In this document: positions 46,971-55,788 of the stretch, piece by piece
Layout: every line of letters begins with the position of its first letter
Numbering within the stretch: position 1 is the first letter of the stretch
NCBI RefSeq assembly: GCF_000315545.1
Contig: NZ_JH992902.1
Span: 1,955,712-2,019,711 of the forward strand
Source of the DNA: Selenomonas sp. F0473
GTDB lineage: Bacteria; Bacillota; Negativicutes; Selenomonadales; Selenomonadaceae
Direction of reading: 5' to 3'
DNA length: 64,000 nucleotides
Notes under the pieces: model-generated
What the model was told of the DNA's origin: nothing
What the model saw: the letters and a program-made list of their open reading frames with translations, nothing else
Databases searched by the model: none
Program-made: the position numbers and the translations under genes

Positions 46971-47076
46971 TTTATTTTTAACTGGCAAAACGCCTCATAG
47001 TATGGTATTATGACGACGTTAAAATGATAGAGTTTTTCATTATAAGATAGGTCTGTCATTTTGGGGAGGTGGAGCT

Positions 47077-47778
47077 GTGGACATCACAGAAAAAGAAAAA
47101 TGTATTTCATGGGGCGCATCCTTTGGGATTCATGTTTGCCTCTTGATTGCGGCGGCCGCGATGGGACTGTTCACCGTTGCGGCGACGCCGGAGAAACGCC
47201 CGATCGATGTGGAGATTTACGATGCGGCGGCGCCGGCGAGCGATCCGGCGCCGGCGGCGCAGGCCGCGGCGCCGCCTCCGCCGCCGAGTATAGATGATAT
47301 CCAGTTCGAAAAGCCGAAACAGGAGGTCGAACCCCGGCCGCAGCAGGAACAGCCGCGCGAGACGCCGCGGCAGACTGTGGCGGCCGGTAACAGCAATGCC
47401 CCGGTCAATAGTACGGGGACGAGCAACACATCAAGCAGCAGCACCGGCAGCACCGGCGGCGGGGGAGACGGCAATAGTTCGGGGCGCGATGCCGCCGCTG
47501 CACAGCGGCCGAAGGTGCCGCCGAAGTTCCTCTCGGGAGCGACGCCGGTCTATCCGCCCGATCTTGAGCGCAAGGGGATTACGGGAACCGTGGGGGTTTC
47601 TCTCATCGTCGGCGCGGACGGCAGCGTGCAGAGCGCGAGTGTGTCGAGCCCCTCGGGACAGCCCGCGCTCGATCAGGCGGCGCTGAACGCGGCGTATACC
47701 TATCGCTTTGCGCCGGCGCGCAACATCTATGACGAGCCGGTCGCCTGCCGCATCAATCGGTCGTTCTCTTTCTCATAA
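47077..47778 (+). CDS. tonB: TonB-family energy transducer
   Basis: 233 residues from GTG 47077 after GGGGAGG. A short cytosolic N-terminus, one membrane anchor (about residues 12-34, WGASFGIHVCLLIAAAAMGL), then a Pro/Ala/Gln/Ser-rich spacer long enough to cross the periplasm. The C-terminal TonB domain is FLSGATPVYPPDLERKGITG, VGVSLIVGADGSVQSASVSS and ALNAAYTYRFAPA. It transmits proton-motive force to outer-membrane receptors, fitting the receptor at 49205. exbB/exbD are not in the window. Confidence 0.9.
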   Translation: MDITEKEKCISWGASFGIHVCLLIAAAAMGLFTVAATPEKRPIDVEIYDAAAPASDPAPAAQAAAPPPPPSIDDIQFEKPKQEVEPRPQQEQPRETPRQTVAAGNSNAPVNSTGTSNTSSSSTGSTGGGGDGNSSGRDAAAAQRPKVPPKFLSGATPVYPPDLERKGITGTVGVSLIVGADGSVQSASVSSPSGQPALDQAALNAAYTYRFAPARNIYDEPVACRINRSFSFS

Positions 47779-47790
47779 GGACTTTTGCGT

Positions 47791-47805
47791 CATTAAAGTT
47801 TAATG
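47791..47805. other. 15-bp palindrome after tonB
   Basis: CATTAAA-g-TTTAATG, perfect arms of seven. Lies about 105 bases before the first secreted paralogue; possible operator or short hairpin. Confidence 0.4.
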
Positions 47806-47911
47806 TCCGGTTCAACTCCTCTTAACAACAGACACCTATACTAGCACCATGCAAGAAGTGACGGAAGCGTCCCGATCTCTCGGGGATTTCCGTAGAAAGG
47901 TGTGGTCTAAG

Positions 47912-48592
47912 ATGAAGAGATCGACAAAGAAAAACATGATTGGCATGATGCTCGGCGCTTTTATTCTCAGCGGCAGCGTCGGTTCATTGGCATACGCGCA
48001 CAGCAATGAACAGGCCGGGCATATGCCGCAGCAGACAGAGATGAAGACGGATCAGCATCCCGATGTCCGAATGCCGTCCGAAGATCAGGCGAAATATGTG
48101 TCCGAGGTTTTCGGTGTCAGTGAGGCGGACGTCAAGCAGGAGATTGCGAAGAAGACGGATCTCTTCGATATCGGGCAGGCCGCAATGCTTGCGAAACTTT
48201 CCGGAAAGCCCTTCCCGAGCGTGATGCAGATGAAGGCGAAGGGGATGGACTGGCCGGAGATCGTGGACGCTCTCGGCATTACGGAGAAAAATCTTCAGGC
48301 CGGTCTCCTCGATATGGCGGTGCTGCATATCAGCATGCGCGGCGATGTGGATGAAAATACGGCGCGCGACCTCCTGCAGAAGGGGTACGAGCCGCATGAT
48401 ATCGAGATGGCGGGGGTCATTGCCAAGGCCGCGCATAAGGACATCCGGTCGGTACTCGACCGCAAGCGGGACAATAACAGTTGGGAAAATGTTGCCGATG
48501 AGTTCGGCGTCGATAAGAATCTGCTGAAGTCCGATCGGCCGGATTTCCCGCCGATGCGCAATATGCCGACAAAAAATAAGTCTGCCAACTAA
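47912..48592 (+). CDS. Secreted two-repeat helical protein, paralogue 1
   Basis: 226 residues from ATG 47912 (upstream in-frame codons lie in a leader hairpin). A signal peptide ends at about SLAYA-HSNEQ. The mature part holds two related units of about 45 residues: FDIGQAAMLAKLSGKPFPSV...WPEIVDALGITEKNL and HDIEMAGVIAKAAHKDIRSV...WENVADEFGVDKNLL (shared DI..A..AK..K..SV, W, D..G, NL). Not recognised as a characterised family. A paralogue at 51327 has the same signal region, repeats, and similar 3' flank. Probably periplasmic or exported. Confidence 0.75.
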   Translation: MKRSTKKNMIGMMLGAFILSGSVGSLAYAHSNEQAGHMPQQTEMKTDQHPDVRMPSEDQAKYVSEVFGVSEADVKQEIAKKTDLFDIGQAAMLAKLSGKPFPSVMQMKAKGMDWPEIVDALGITEKNLQAGLLDMAVLHISMRGDVDENTARDLLQKGYEPHDIEMAGVIAKAAHKDIRSVLDRKRDNNSWENVADEFGVDKNLLKSDRPDFPPMRNMPTKNKSAN

Positions 48593-48614
48593 AACAAGAT
48601 AGATCTTTCGCGAG

Positions 48615-48650
48615 GCTTTGCATTCCGTTTACGGGATGTAAAGCTTTTTT
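48615..48650 (+). terminator. Terminator of paralogue 1
   Basis: A 12-bp stem (48615-48626 with 48633-48644, including G-U pairs) and TTTTTT. Nearly the same sequence follows paralogue 2. Confidence 0.85.
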
Positions 48651-48803
48651 ATATGGGGCGAGATCCGGTGAACGAGCGCAGGGAGCGGCCGTTTGAGATA
48701 TATTGAGAGAGATGAGCGCACAGAGGACGAGAAGCGTCGAAAAGACGTTTGTTATTTTCGGATGGGGAATTATCATATGTTTTCCGCACAGATTAAATAT
48801 TTC

Positions 48804-48832
48804 TTGACAAAAAACGACAATTATATTAGGAT
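48804..48832 (+). promoter_or_regulatory. Promoter of the riboswitch-receptor transcript
   Basis: Consensus TTGACA at 48804-48809, a 17-base spacer and TAGGAT at 48827-48832. Confidence 0.75.
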
Positions 48833-48855
48833 AATTAAAAATTATAAATAAATTC

Positions 48856-49016
48856 TGGAATGGGTGTCCTTTGGACTTAATAGGGAATTCGGTGTGAAAC
48901 CGAAGCAGTCCCGCCACCGTAAGGAAGAGTAAAGCTGCAATATGTCACTGAGGGGAGTATCCCTTGGGAAGGCGCAGCCGAGCGATGATGCCGAGCCGGG
49001 AGAACTGCCTGTTTGA
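48856..49016 (+). promoter_or_regulatory. Cobalamin (B12) riboswitch
   Basis: Conserved blocks in order: AATAGGGAA (48879-48887), GGTGTGAAACC (48891-48901), GTCCCGCCACCGTAA (48908-48922), GTCACTGAGG, TTGGGAAGGCG (48964-48974), GATGATGCCGAGCCGG, and the B12-box-like AGCCGGGAGAACTGCC (48994-49009). This is the aptamer arrangement known from B12 riboswitches; cobalamin binding should shut off the receptor gene downstream. A GC hairpin (49017-49022 with 49035-49040) follows. Confidence 0.93.
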
Positions 49017-49087
49017 CGCTCGCCGTTTGACCCACGAGCGATGGGGAGGAGAGCCGCGCATGCTCTAAATAGCGGAGCGATACGACG

Positions 49088-49120
49088 GCTTTTTCCTATG
49101 GGAAAAAGCAGCTTTATTTT
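49088..49120 (+). terminator. Terminator-like hairpin of the riboswitch expression platform
   Basis: GCTTTTTCC (49088-49096) with GGAAAAAGC (49101-49109), then AGCTTTATTTT. Its place between aptamer and start codon suggests transcriptional control. The receptor ATG lies about 85 bases on, after AAGGAGG. Confidence 0.65.
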
Positions 49121-49204
49121 GCATAACATTATGGCCTTTATAGGGATGAGAACCGCAGTTCACAGAAACCGAAGGAATCAGCGGGGATAAGGAGGCGCCC
49201 ATCA

Positions 49205-51172
49205 ATGAAAAAAAGATATCTGATCGTTGCTTTGTCCGCAGCGTTGACGTCCGTATGGGGACACGGAGTCGCCAATGCGGGACATCATGAAAATCCGACG
49301 GCAACGCGGCAGGCACAAAAGACATCGGAAACCTATACCCTATCGGATATTGTGGTAACCGCCTCACGCGCGGATCAGGCGATCAAGGAAACGCCGGCGG
49401 TTATATCGGTCATTACCCGCGAAGATATTGACCGCATGAATGCGACCACGCTGCGTGAAGCGCTGGCTTCGCAGGCGGGCATTCTCGTCAACGGCGGCAA
49501 TACGGGGGCGGCCGTCAGCATACGCGGCACGACGGAGCGTCACAATCTCATCCTGATTGACGGGAAAACCTTTGCGCATGATCTGGACCGTAAATTCAGC
49601 TATGGCGCGGAACTGGACCGCATTCCTCTCGACAATGTGGAACGCATTGAGATTGTCCGCGGAAGCTACAGTACGATGTATGGATCCGAAGCCATTGGCG
49701 GCGTCATCAATATTATCACGAAAAAGAAAACGCCGCGGGAGACATCTTTTTACTGGCATAAGACGACGGGCGAAGACAGGAGCGATACGAAGGGCTTTTC
49801 GATCTCGGGAGACGCAAACAATCGTCTGCATATTCGTGCGGGTGCGGCACAGCGAAAGACAAAACCGAATTATGACAGAGAAAATTTGCCTTATCAGTAC
49901 AGCGGCACGACGAACACATATTACCTAAACGCCTCCTATGATCTGGCGGCGGGGCGCACGCTTTCTTTGGCGCTTGATTATCTGAATCAGGATTATAAGC
50001 AAAAGGACCTTGATTATTTCGACAATCCGCAGAACAGTTTTTACGATCACGATCGGTGGAATATGTCGCTCGAATATAAAGGATCCGGCAAAAGTACGGA
50101 TTATTTTCTGCGCGCGTATCGCAGCGTCTATGAAAAAACGGCTTATCGGAAGACCCCGGACGGCACGCCGAAGAGATCCGTATATACCGCGTACATGAAG
50201 AGCCAGCTGTACGCGTTGGAAGGCCAATACCGCCGGTACTGGGGAAAGAATACGTTTACCGTTGGGGCCCAGTATCGTCAAGATAAGCCGATCGGCAATC
50301 GCCAAAAAGCCGGCGGCACATATATCGGGCAGGAAAAGGTCAACGGTTTTTCCGTTCCGCTCTACGAGGTTTCGCTGACGCAGCGGAGCCTTTACCTCCA
50401 GAACGAGTGGCGCCCCACGGAAAAATGGCTCTTTCTGGTCGGTGTGCGTTACGATATGCACAACAGATTCGCAAACAAATTATCGCCCAATGCGGGCGCG
50501 GTCTATTTCATCGGCCCTCACGACCGTATCAAAGCGAACTACGGCAAGGGGTATGCCGTTCCCGGCGTAAACGAACTCTATCTGGAATGGGGCGGTATCT
50601 ACGGCGACCCGCATCTAAAACCAGAGGAATCACAGAGTTTTGATATTTCCTATGAAATGGAACGCGGGCATTACCAACATAAATTCATATTCTTTTACAA
50701 TGATATTAAGAACTTTATTGATCTGTATAATCGTGACCCGAACGATCCTTTCGGCAAGTGGTACTATCAAAATATTGCGGAGGTGAAGCTGCATGGGTTC
50801 GAATACGAGAGTAAACTGCGGATGAACGAGAACTTCGATGCGCGTTTAGGCATGATGATTCTCCGGAGCAACGACGCCGTGATAGACGGACAGAGTTTTT
50901 ATGCCCCGACTTACCGCAGCCATACGAAGATCGATCTGGGGGTCACATATCATAAGAATGATTGGACGGCGACTCTTTGGGGCGACTACATCGGAAAAAA
51001 CAAGGACAGCAAGCGTTCGCCCGTCTATCAAATATGGAACCTCGTGATCAACAAAGAGATCGGACGGCACTTTACGGCATCGGCCGGCGTCTATAATTTG
51101 TTTGATAAAAGAATCACACGGCGCTATGAATTCGGACGGTCATTTCGCTTTACGCTGACGGCGAAGATATAA
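49205..51172 (+). CDS. TonB-dependent outer-membrane receptor, BtuB-like
   Basis: 655 residues. A signal peptide ends near HGVANA. A TonB box (SDIVVTASR) is followed by the plug: ETPAVISVITREDIDRMNAT, RGTTERHNLILIDGKTFA and NVERIEIVRGSYSTMYGSEA...GGVINIITKK. A long barrel follows and ends with an aromatic beta-signal (SFRFTLTAKI). The plug sequence resembles BtuB/FepA-type receptors, and the riboswitch in front makes cobalamin or a related corrinoid the likely substrate. No btuFCD genes are in the window. AAGGAGG lies 11 bases before the ATG. Confidence 0.92.
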   Translation: MKKRYLIVALSAALTSVWGHGVANAGHHENPTATRQAQKTSETYTLSDIVVTASRADQAIKETPAVISVITREDIDRMNATTLREALASQAGILVNGGNTGAAVSIRGTTERHNLILIDGKTFAHDLDRKFSYGAELDRIPLDNVERIEIVRGSYSTMYGSEAIGGVINIITKKKTPRETSFYWHKTTGEDRSDTKGFSISGDANNRLHIRAGAAQRKTKPNYDRENLPYQYSGTTNTYYLNASYDLAAGRTLSLALDYLNQDYKQKDLDYFDNPQNSFYDHDRWNMSLEYKGSGKSTDYFLRAYRSVYEKTAYRKTPDGTPKRSVYTAYMKSQLYALEGQYRRYWGKNTFTVGAQYRQDKPIGNRQKAGGTYIGQEKVNGFSVPLYEVSLTQRSLYLQNEWRPTEKWLFLVGVRYDMHNRFANKLSPNAGAVYFIGPHDRIKANYGKGYAVPGVNELYLEWGGIYGDPHLKPEESQSFDISYEMERGHYQHKFIFFYNDIKNFIDLYNRDPNDPFGKWYYQNIAEVKLHGFEYESKLRMNENFDARLGMMILRSNDAVIDGQSFYAPTYRSHTKIDLGVTYHKNDWTATLWGDYIGKNKDSKRSPVYQIWNLVINKEIGRHFTASAGVYNLFDKRITRRYEFGRSFRFTLTAKI

Positions 51173-51326
51173 GAACCCGGGGCGGGAATGAGAGTAAGAT
51201 ATCTAAAATCGCGAATAAAGCGTTGTATATCAGCGCCCGCAACACAAAACCAACCCGTTGGATATTGTGGAAGGCCGGAAAGCGCTGCGCACCCGCGGGG
51301 GCTTTCGCAGGAAGGTGTGGTATAAA

Positions 51327-52001
51327 ATGAAGAGCACAATGAGAAAAAACATAATCGGCATCGTGCTCGGCGTGCTCGTCGTGAACGGAAGTTTCGGTGC
51401 GGCCGCATATGCGCACAGCAACGAACAGACTGCGCGTCAAACGCCGTCCCAACAAGGGGAAATGAAGACCGATAAGGGGCACCCTATTGTCCGTATGCCG
51501 GCAGATGAACAAGCAAGGCATGTCGCGCAAACATTCGGTGTCAGTGAAACGGAAGTGAATCGGGAGATAGAGAAGAAAACGGATCTCTATGATATCGGAT
51601 ATGCCGCAATGCTCGCAAAGATATCGGGAAAGTCCTTCAGCGACGTCATACGGATGAAGACGAAAGAGAAAGACTGGCAGGAGATCATAGATGCTCTCGG
51701 CATCACAAAGGAAGCCTTTTATGCGCAAGTGACCGAGATGGTGGTGATGCATATCAATATACGCAGCGGCGTCGACGGAAATACGGCCCGCGCCCTCCTG
51801 CAGAAAGGTTATGGACCGCATGATATCGAGATGGCGGGCATTATTGCAAAGGCCGCGCATAAGGACATCCGGGCGGTGCTCGACCGCAGGCGGGACAATA
51901 ACAGTTGGGAAAATGTTGCCGATGAGTTCGGCGTTGATCAGAATCTGCTGAAGTCCGATCGGCCGTTTCCTGCCGATGCGCAATATGCCGACAAAAAATA
52001 A
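51327..52001 (+). CDS. Secreted two-repeat helical protein, paralogue 2
   Basis: 224 residues from ATG 51327. It has the same plan as paralogue 1: a signal peptide ending at AAAYA-HSNEQ, then two units (YDIGYAAMLAKISGKSFSDV...WQEIIDALGITKEAF and HDIEMAGIIAKAAHKDIRAV...WENVADEFGVDQNLL). The last 45 codons and the 3' flank are almost identical to paralogue 1, while the front half is more divergent. No clear promoter of its own, so it may ride on the riboswitch-controlled receptor transcript 154 bases upstream. Confidence 0.75.
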   Translation: MKSTMRKNIIGIVLGVLVVNGSFGAAAYAHSNEQTARQTPSQQGEMKTDKGHPIVRMPADEQARHVAQTFGVSETEVNREIEKKTDLYDIGYAAMLAKISGKSFSDVIRMKTKEKDWQEIIDALGITKEAFYAQVTEMVVMHINIRSGVDGNTARALLQKGYGPHDIEMAGIIAKAAHKDIRAVLDRRRDNNSWENVADEFGVDQNLLKSDRPFPADAQYADKK

Positions 52002-52036
52002 GTCTGCCGAATAAAACAAGATAGATTCTTTCGCGA

Positions 52037-52075
52037 GGCTTTGCATTCCGTTTACGGGATGCAGGGCCTTTTTTG
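52037..52075 (+). terminator. Terminator of the receptor-paralogue 2 unit
   Basis: GCTTTGCATTCC pairing with a GGGATGCAGGGC arm and a following T-run; a near copy of the hairpin at 48615-48650. Confidence 0.8.
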
Positions 52076-52111
52076 CGCTGCATAGAGGCGGGGCGCCATA
52101 TGTCTCCGTGA

Positions 52112-52140
52112 TTGACAAATGCGGCGGCCGCCTCTAAGAT
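52112..52140 (+). promoter_or_regulatory. Promoter of trpF
   Basis: Consensus TTGACA at 52112-52117, a 17-base spacer and TAAGAT at 52135-52140. Confidence 0.85.
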
Positions 52141-52163
52141 AGTGCCGAGAGGTGACGGAAACG

Positions 52164-52778
52164 ATGCGGGTCAAGATGTGCGGGATGAAATCCCTTGCGG
52201 CGGCACGCGCGGCGCAGGAGGCGGGCGCGGACTATATCGGATTTGTTTTTGCCAAGGAGAGCAGACGGTACGTTGCGCCTGATACAGCGCGTGAGATATG
52301 CGCTGCAATCGGCGGTGTGGAGAAGGTCGGCGTGTTTGTGGATGCTGCGCCCGAAGAGATGAATGAGATTGCCGCATATTGCGGGCTGGACTATATACAG
52401 CTCCACGGGCATGAGCCTGCGGAGGCGGCACGGCGGGTGAACCGTCCCGTCATCAAGGCGTATCGGTACGGCGATGATTTCGATGCGGCGGCGGCGAACG
52501 GCTATCCTGCCGAGATCATTCTCATCGACAGCTATGTGCCGGGCGCGGCGGGCGGAACGGGCACGGTGTTCAGATGGGAGGCCGCGGCACGTGAGGTCGC
52601 GCGCGTAACGAAGCCCGTGCTCATCGCGGGCGGTATCGTTGCAGAGAATGTCGGCACAGCGATGGAGATATTTCATCCCTTCGGCGTTGATGTCTCGGGC
52701 GGGCTTGAGGAAAACGGGGAAAAGTCGGCGGAAAAAATTCGGATGTTCATGGACGCTGTGCGTACGGCAAAGATATAA
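52164..52778 (+). CDS. trpF: Phosphoribosylanthranilate isomerase
   Basis: 204 residues of a TIM-barrel enzyme, third step of the tryptophan branch. Seen: VKMCGMKSLAAARAAQEAGADYIGFVF (catalytic Cys in KMCG), RYVAPDTAREI, LDYIQLHGHE, IILIDSYVPGAAGGTG and the phosphate loop IAGGIVAENV with GVDVSGGLEENGEKS. ATG 52164 follows AGAGGTGA; a GTG at 52152 lies within that site. It precedes trpC but has its own promoter. Confidence 0.94.
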   Translation: MRVKMCGMKSLAAARAAQEAGADYIGFVFAKESRRYVAPDTAREICAAIGGVEKVGVFVDAAPEEMNEIAAYCGLDYIQLHGHEPAEAARRVNRPVIKAYRYGDDFDAAAANGYPAEIILIDSYVPGAAGGTGTVFRWEAAAREVARVTKPVLIAGGIVAENVGTAMEIFHPFGVDVSGGLEENGEKSAEKIRMFMDAVRTAKI

Positions 52779-52791
52779 GACGGGCGCACGA

Positions 52792-52820
52792 TTGACAAAT
52801 ATACGTAACTCCACTAAGAT
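52792..52820 (+). promoter_or_regulatory. Promoter of trpCBA
   Basis: TTGACA at 52792-52797, a 17-base spacer and TAAGAT at 52815-52820. Same core and flanks (ATTGACAAAT, TAAGATAG) as the trpF promoter. Confidence 0.85.
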
Positions 52821-52874
52821 AGAAGAGCGCGTCATACGGCGCGCCGTCAGAGAATCTGCAGAGGAGGTGCGCGC

Positions 52875-53660
52875 GTGCGCGATCTATTGGCCGAAATCGT
52901 TGCAAAGAAACGGGACATCGTCGTCGCGGCAAAGCGTGGCGTGCCGCTCGAGAAACTCAAGAAGGACATACGCTGCGGGACGTTCCGCATGGCGGAGCAT
53001 TTTCGCAGGCACGGCTGGGGGCTGATCGCGGAGTGCAAACTCCGGTCGCCCGCAAAGGGGCGGCTGACGACGGCGCACACGGTGACGGAGCTTGCCGATA
53101 TATATGCGGCGGCGGGCGCGGCGGTCCTCTCGGTGCATACCGACCCGCATTTCCTCGGGAGCAACGACGACTTTGCCGCGGTACGCGCGCGTGTGGATAC
53201 GCCGCTCCTGCGCAAGGACTTCATCATCGACCCGTATCAAGTCTATGAGGCGCGTGCGCTCGGCGCGGATGCCGTTCTTCTCATCGTGCGTATCTTGACG
53301 CCCGCACAGCTGAAGGAGCTGCTTTTCCTCACATGGAGTCTCGGCATGGACGCGCTCGTGGAGGTGCATGACCGCGCCGACCTTGCGGCGGCGCTCGAGA
53401 CGCCGGCCGAGTTCATCGGCATCAACAACCGTAACCTCGTGACGTTCGAGACGAGCGTACAGACGACGATTGACCTCCTGCCGCATGCGGATAAAGAACG
53501 GACCATCATCAGCGAGAGCGGCATTTTTACGATCGAGGACGCCATACGGGTACGCGATGCGGGCTGCCGCGGCGTGCTCGTCGGCGAGGGGCTTGTCAAA
53601 GCGCCTGATGTCGGGGCATTTGCAAAAGAACTGAGTGGACTTGGGGCAAAGGAGCAATGA
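52875..53660 (+). CDS. trpC: Indole-3-glycerol phosphate synthase
   Basis: 261 residues with a GTG start after GAGGAGG. TIM barrel: LLAEIVAKKRDIVVAAKRGVP, the catalytic-Lys region GLIAECKLRSPAKG, VHTDPHFLGSNDDFAAV, PLLRKDFIIDPYQVYEARALGAD, EVHDRADLAAAL, GINNRNLVTFE and ISESGIFTIEDA. It closes the indole ring in tryptophan synthesis. First gene of the trpCBA unit. Confidence 0.95.
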   Translation: MRDLLAEIVAKKRDIVVAAKRGVPLEKLKKDIRCGTFRMAEHFRRHGWGLIAECKLRSPAKGRLTTAHTVTELADIYAAAGAAVLSVHTDPHFLGSNDDFAAVRARVDTPLLRKDFIIDPYQVYEARALGADAVLLIVRILTPAQLKELLFLTWSLGMDALVEVHDRADLAAALETPAEFIGINNRNLVTFETSVQTTIDLLPHADKERTIISESGIFTIEDAIRVRDAGCRGVLVGEGLVKAPDVGAFAKELSGLGAKEQ

Positions 53661-53663
53661 TCT

Positions 53664-54851
53664 ATGAGTAAAAAGGGAAGATTCGGCGCCTACGGCGGAC
53701 AGTATGTGCCGGAGATCGTCATGCCCGCGCTGAACGAGCTCGAGGCGGCTTATCTCAAATATCGTGAGGACGAGGAATTCCGCGCGGAGTTCCGGAAGTA
53801 TCTGACGAACTACGCGGGACGTCCGACGAATCTCTATTTTGCCGAACGCCTGACGAAGCACTACGGCAAGGCAAATATCTACCTGAAACGCGAAGACCTT
53901 CTGCACACGGGCGCGCACAAGATCAACAATGCGCTCGGGCAGGCGCTGCTCGCACAGCGCATGGGCAAGAAGCGCATCGTCGCCGAGACGGGCGCGGGGC
54001 AGCACGGCGTCGCGACGGCGACGGTCGCGGCGCTCTTTGGCATGGAGTGTCACATCTTCATGGGAGAGCTCGACGCCCGTCGCCAACGGCTCAATGTGTT
54101 CCGCATGCGGCTTCTCGGGGCGACGGTCATTTCCGTATCGAGCGGCACGGGCACGCTCAAGGATGCGACGAGCGAGGCGATCCGCTACTGGGCGACGAAC
54201 ATCACGGACACCTACTACGTCATCGGCTCCGCCGTCGGCCCGCATCCCTATCCGGAGATGGTCCGCGATTTTCAAAAGGTCATCGGCGAGGAGATTCGCG
54301 CGCAGGCGGCGGAGGAATTTCACGCAAAGCCCGACTACCTCGTCGCGTGCATCGGCGGCGGCAGCAACGCCATCGGGACGTTCTATGATTTCCGTAACGA
54401 TGCGGACGTCAAGAAGTTCTGTGTGGAGGGCGGCGGACGCAGCGATGCGGACGGCGACAACGCCAAGACGCTCAGCGGCGCGGGAACGCCCGGCATCCTG
54501 CACGGCGCATACAGCTATCTTCTCCAGGACGATGACGGACAGGTCGTCGAGGCGTACAGCATCTCGGCGGGGCTCGACTATCCGGGCGTGGGTCCCGAGC
54601 ACTCCTTCTTTAAGGACCAAGGCATCGTGACCTACGTCTCCGTGACGGATACGGAGGCGCTTGCCGCATTTCAAAGGCTCTCGCGCATCGAGGGCATTAT
54701 CCCCGCGCTTGAGAGTTCGCATGCGCTCGCCTACCTCGAAACACTGATGCCGGAGACGAAGCCGGGCGAGAACGTCGTCGTTTGTCTTTCGGGACGCGGC
54801 GATAAGGATGTCCAGATGGTCGCCAAGGAGCTGGGGGAGGAGATCGCATGA
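53664..54851 (+). CDS. trpB: Tryptophan synthase beta chain
   Basis: 395 residues. PLP-Lys motif [28 protein letters not shown], the [10 protein letters not shown] phosphate loop, and [16 protein letters not shown] near the C-terminus, all of the common TrpB1 class. It joins indole to serine. AAGGAG precedes the ATG, which comes three bases after trpC; its stop overlaps the trpA start. Confidence 0.97.
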   Translation: MSKKGRFGAYGGQYVPEIVMPALNELEAAYLKYREDEEFRAEFRKYLTNYAGRPTNLYFAERLTKHYGKANIYLKREDLLHTGAHKINNALGQALLAQRMGKKRIVAETGAGQHGVATATVAALFGMECHIFMGELDARRQRLNVFRMRLLGATVISVSSGTGTLKDATSEAIRYWATNITDTYYVIGSAVGPHPYPEMVRDFQKVIGEEIRAQAAEEFHAKPDYLVACIGGGSNAIGTFYDFRNDADVKKFCVEGGGRSDADGDNAKTLSGAGTPGILHGAYSYLLQDDDGQVVEAYSISAGLDYPGVGPEHSFFKDQGIVTYVSVTDTEALAAFQRLSRIEGIIPALESSHALAYLETLMPETKPGENVVVCLSGRGDKDVQMVAKELGEEIA

Positions 54852-55636
54852 GTGCACGGCTGAATGAAAAACTGGCGCAGCTCCGCGCGGCGGGGCGCAA
54901 GGGCCTCTACATCTACATCACCGCGGGCTGCCCGAGTGCTGAGGCAACTGTCGACATCGTGCGCCGCGCCGAGGAGGCGGGCGCGGATGTGATTGAGCTC
55001 GGACTGCCGTTTTCCGACCCGATGGCGGACGGCCCCGTCATCCAAGAGGCAAGCGTCATTGCGCTGAAGAACGGCATGACGCTGAAAAAAGCGCTCGAAG
55101 TCGTCAAGGAGATTCGGAAATACTCCGAGATCCCGCTCATCGGCATGGGCTATATCAATATGGTACATCACTACGGCTTTGAAAAGTTCGTCGAAGACTT
55201 CGGCGCGGCGGGCATGGACGGCGTGATTCTCCCCGACGTCCCGCATGAGGAGTCCGCGGAGATGCGCGCCGTCTGTGCTGCGCATGACTTCACGCTGACC
55301 GAGTTCATCACGCCCGGCACGACCGAGGAGCGCATGGCGGAGACGTGTAAGGACGCGGCCGGATTCGTCTACTGTGTCTCAAACTACGGCGTCACGGGCG
55401 TCAAGGAAATCGACTACTCCGTCATCGGCCGCGTCTGCAAGGCCGCGCGCCGCTATACGGATGTGCCGCTCGCCATCGGATTCGGCATCGGGACCCCCGA
55501 TGCGGCCGTCCGCGCCGCCCGGCAGGCGGACGGCGTCATCGTCGGCAGCGCCGTCGTGAAGTGCATCATCGAGGGCGACATCGACGGCGGTATCCGTCTC
55601 ATCGCCGACATGAGGAAAGCGTTGGACGACGCGTAA
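54848..55636 (+). CDS. trpA: Tryptophan synthase alpha chain
   Basis: 262 residues. TIM barrel with the catalytic Glu in [22 protein letters not shown] and the catalytic Asp in [12 protein letters not shown]. The C-terminal phosphate region is [13 protein letters not shown] with [12 protein letters not shown]. It cleaves indole-glycerol phosphate and channels indole to TrpB. Last gene of trpCBA; trpE, trpG and trpD are not in the window. Confidence 0.96.
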   Translation: MSARLNEKLAQLRAAGRKGLYIYITAGCPSAEATVDIVRRAEEAGADVIELGLPFSDPMADGPVIQEASVIALKNGMTLKKALEVVKEIRKYSEIPLIGMGYINMVHHYGFEKFVEDFGAAGMDGVILPDVPHEESAEMRAVCAAHDFTLTEFITPGTTEERMAETCKDAAGFVYCVSNYGVTGVKEIDYSVIGRVCKAARRYTDVPLAIGFGIGTPDAAVRAARQADGVIVGSAVVKCIIEGDIDGGIRLIADMRKALDDA

Positions 55637-55646
55637 CGATAGCAAT

Positions 55647-55684
55647 AAAGGGGCATCCGCTCATCTCTGAACGGGTGCCCCTTT
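55647..55684 (+). terminator. Terminator of trpCBA
   Basis: A 13-bp stem (55647-55659 with 55672-55684, one G-U) with its arms ending in AAA/TTT. The AT-rich gap that follows (to 55788) separates trp from the CRISPR locus and contains a small TGTATT/AATACA palindrome. Confidence 0.85.
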
Positions 55685-55788
55685 GTTGTGGATGATAAAT
55701 ATTTTGTATTGAAATACATTAAAAATAAACAAAAAAGGAACAGGAAATTTTGAATAAATATTGAATTATAAGCTGGAGGAGGATTCGC

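Noticed and set aside
47020..47060. A Fur box before tonB
   Set aside because: Only short AATGA/TCATT arms are present, with a poor match to the 19-bp Fur consensus.
55681..55788. A sigma-70 promoter directly before cas3
   Set aside because: The stretch is AT-rich with several -10-like hexamers, but none has a -35 at proper spacing.
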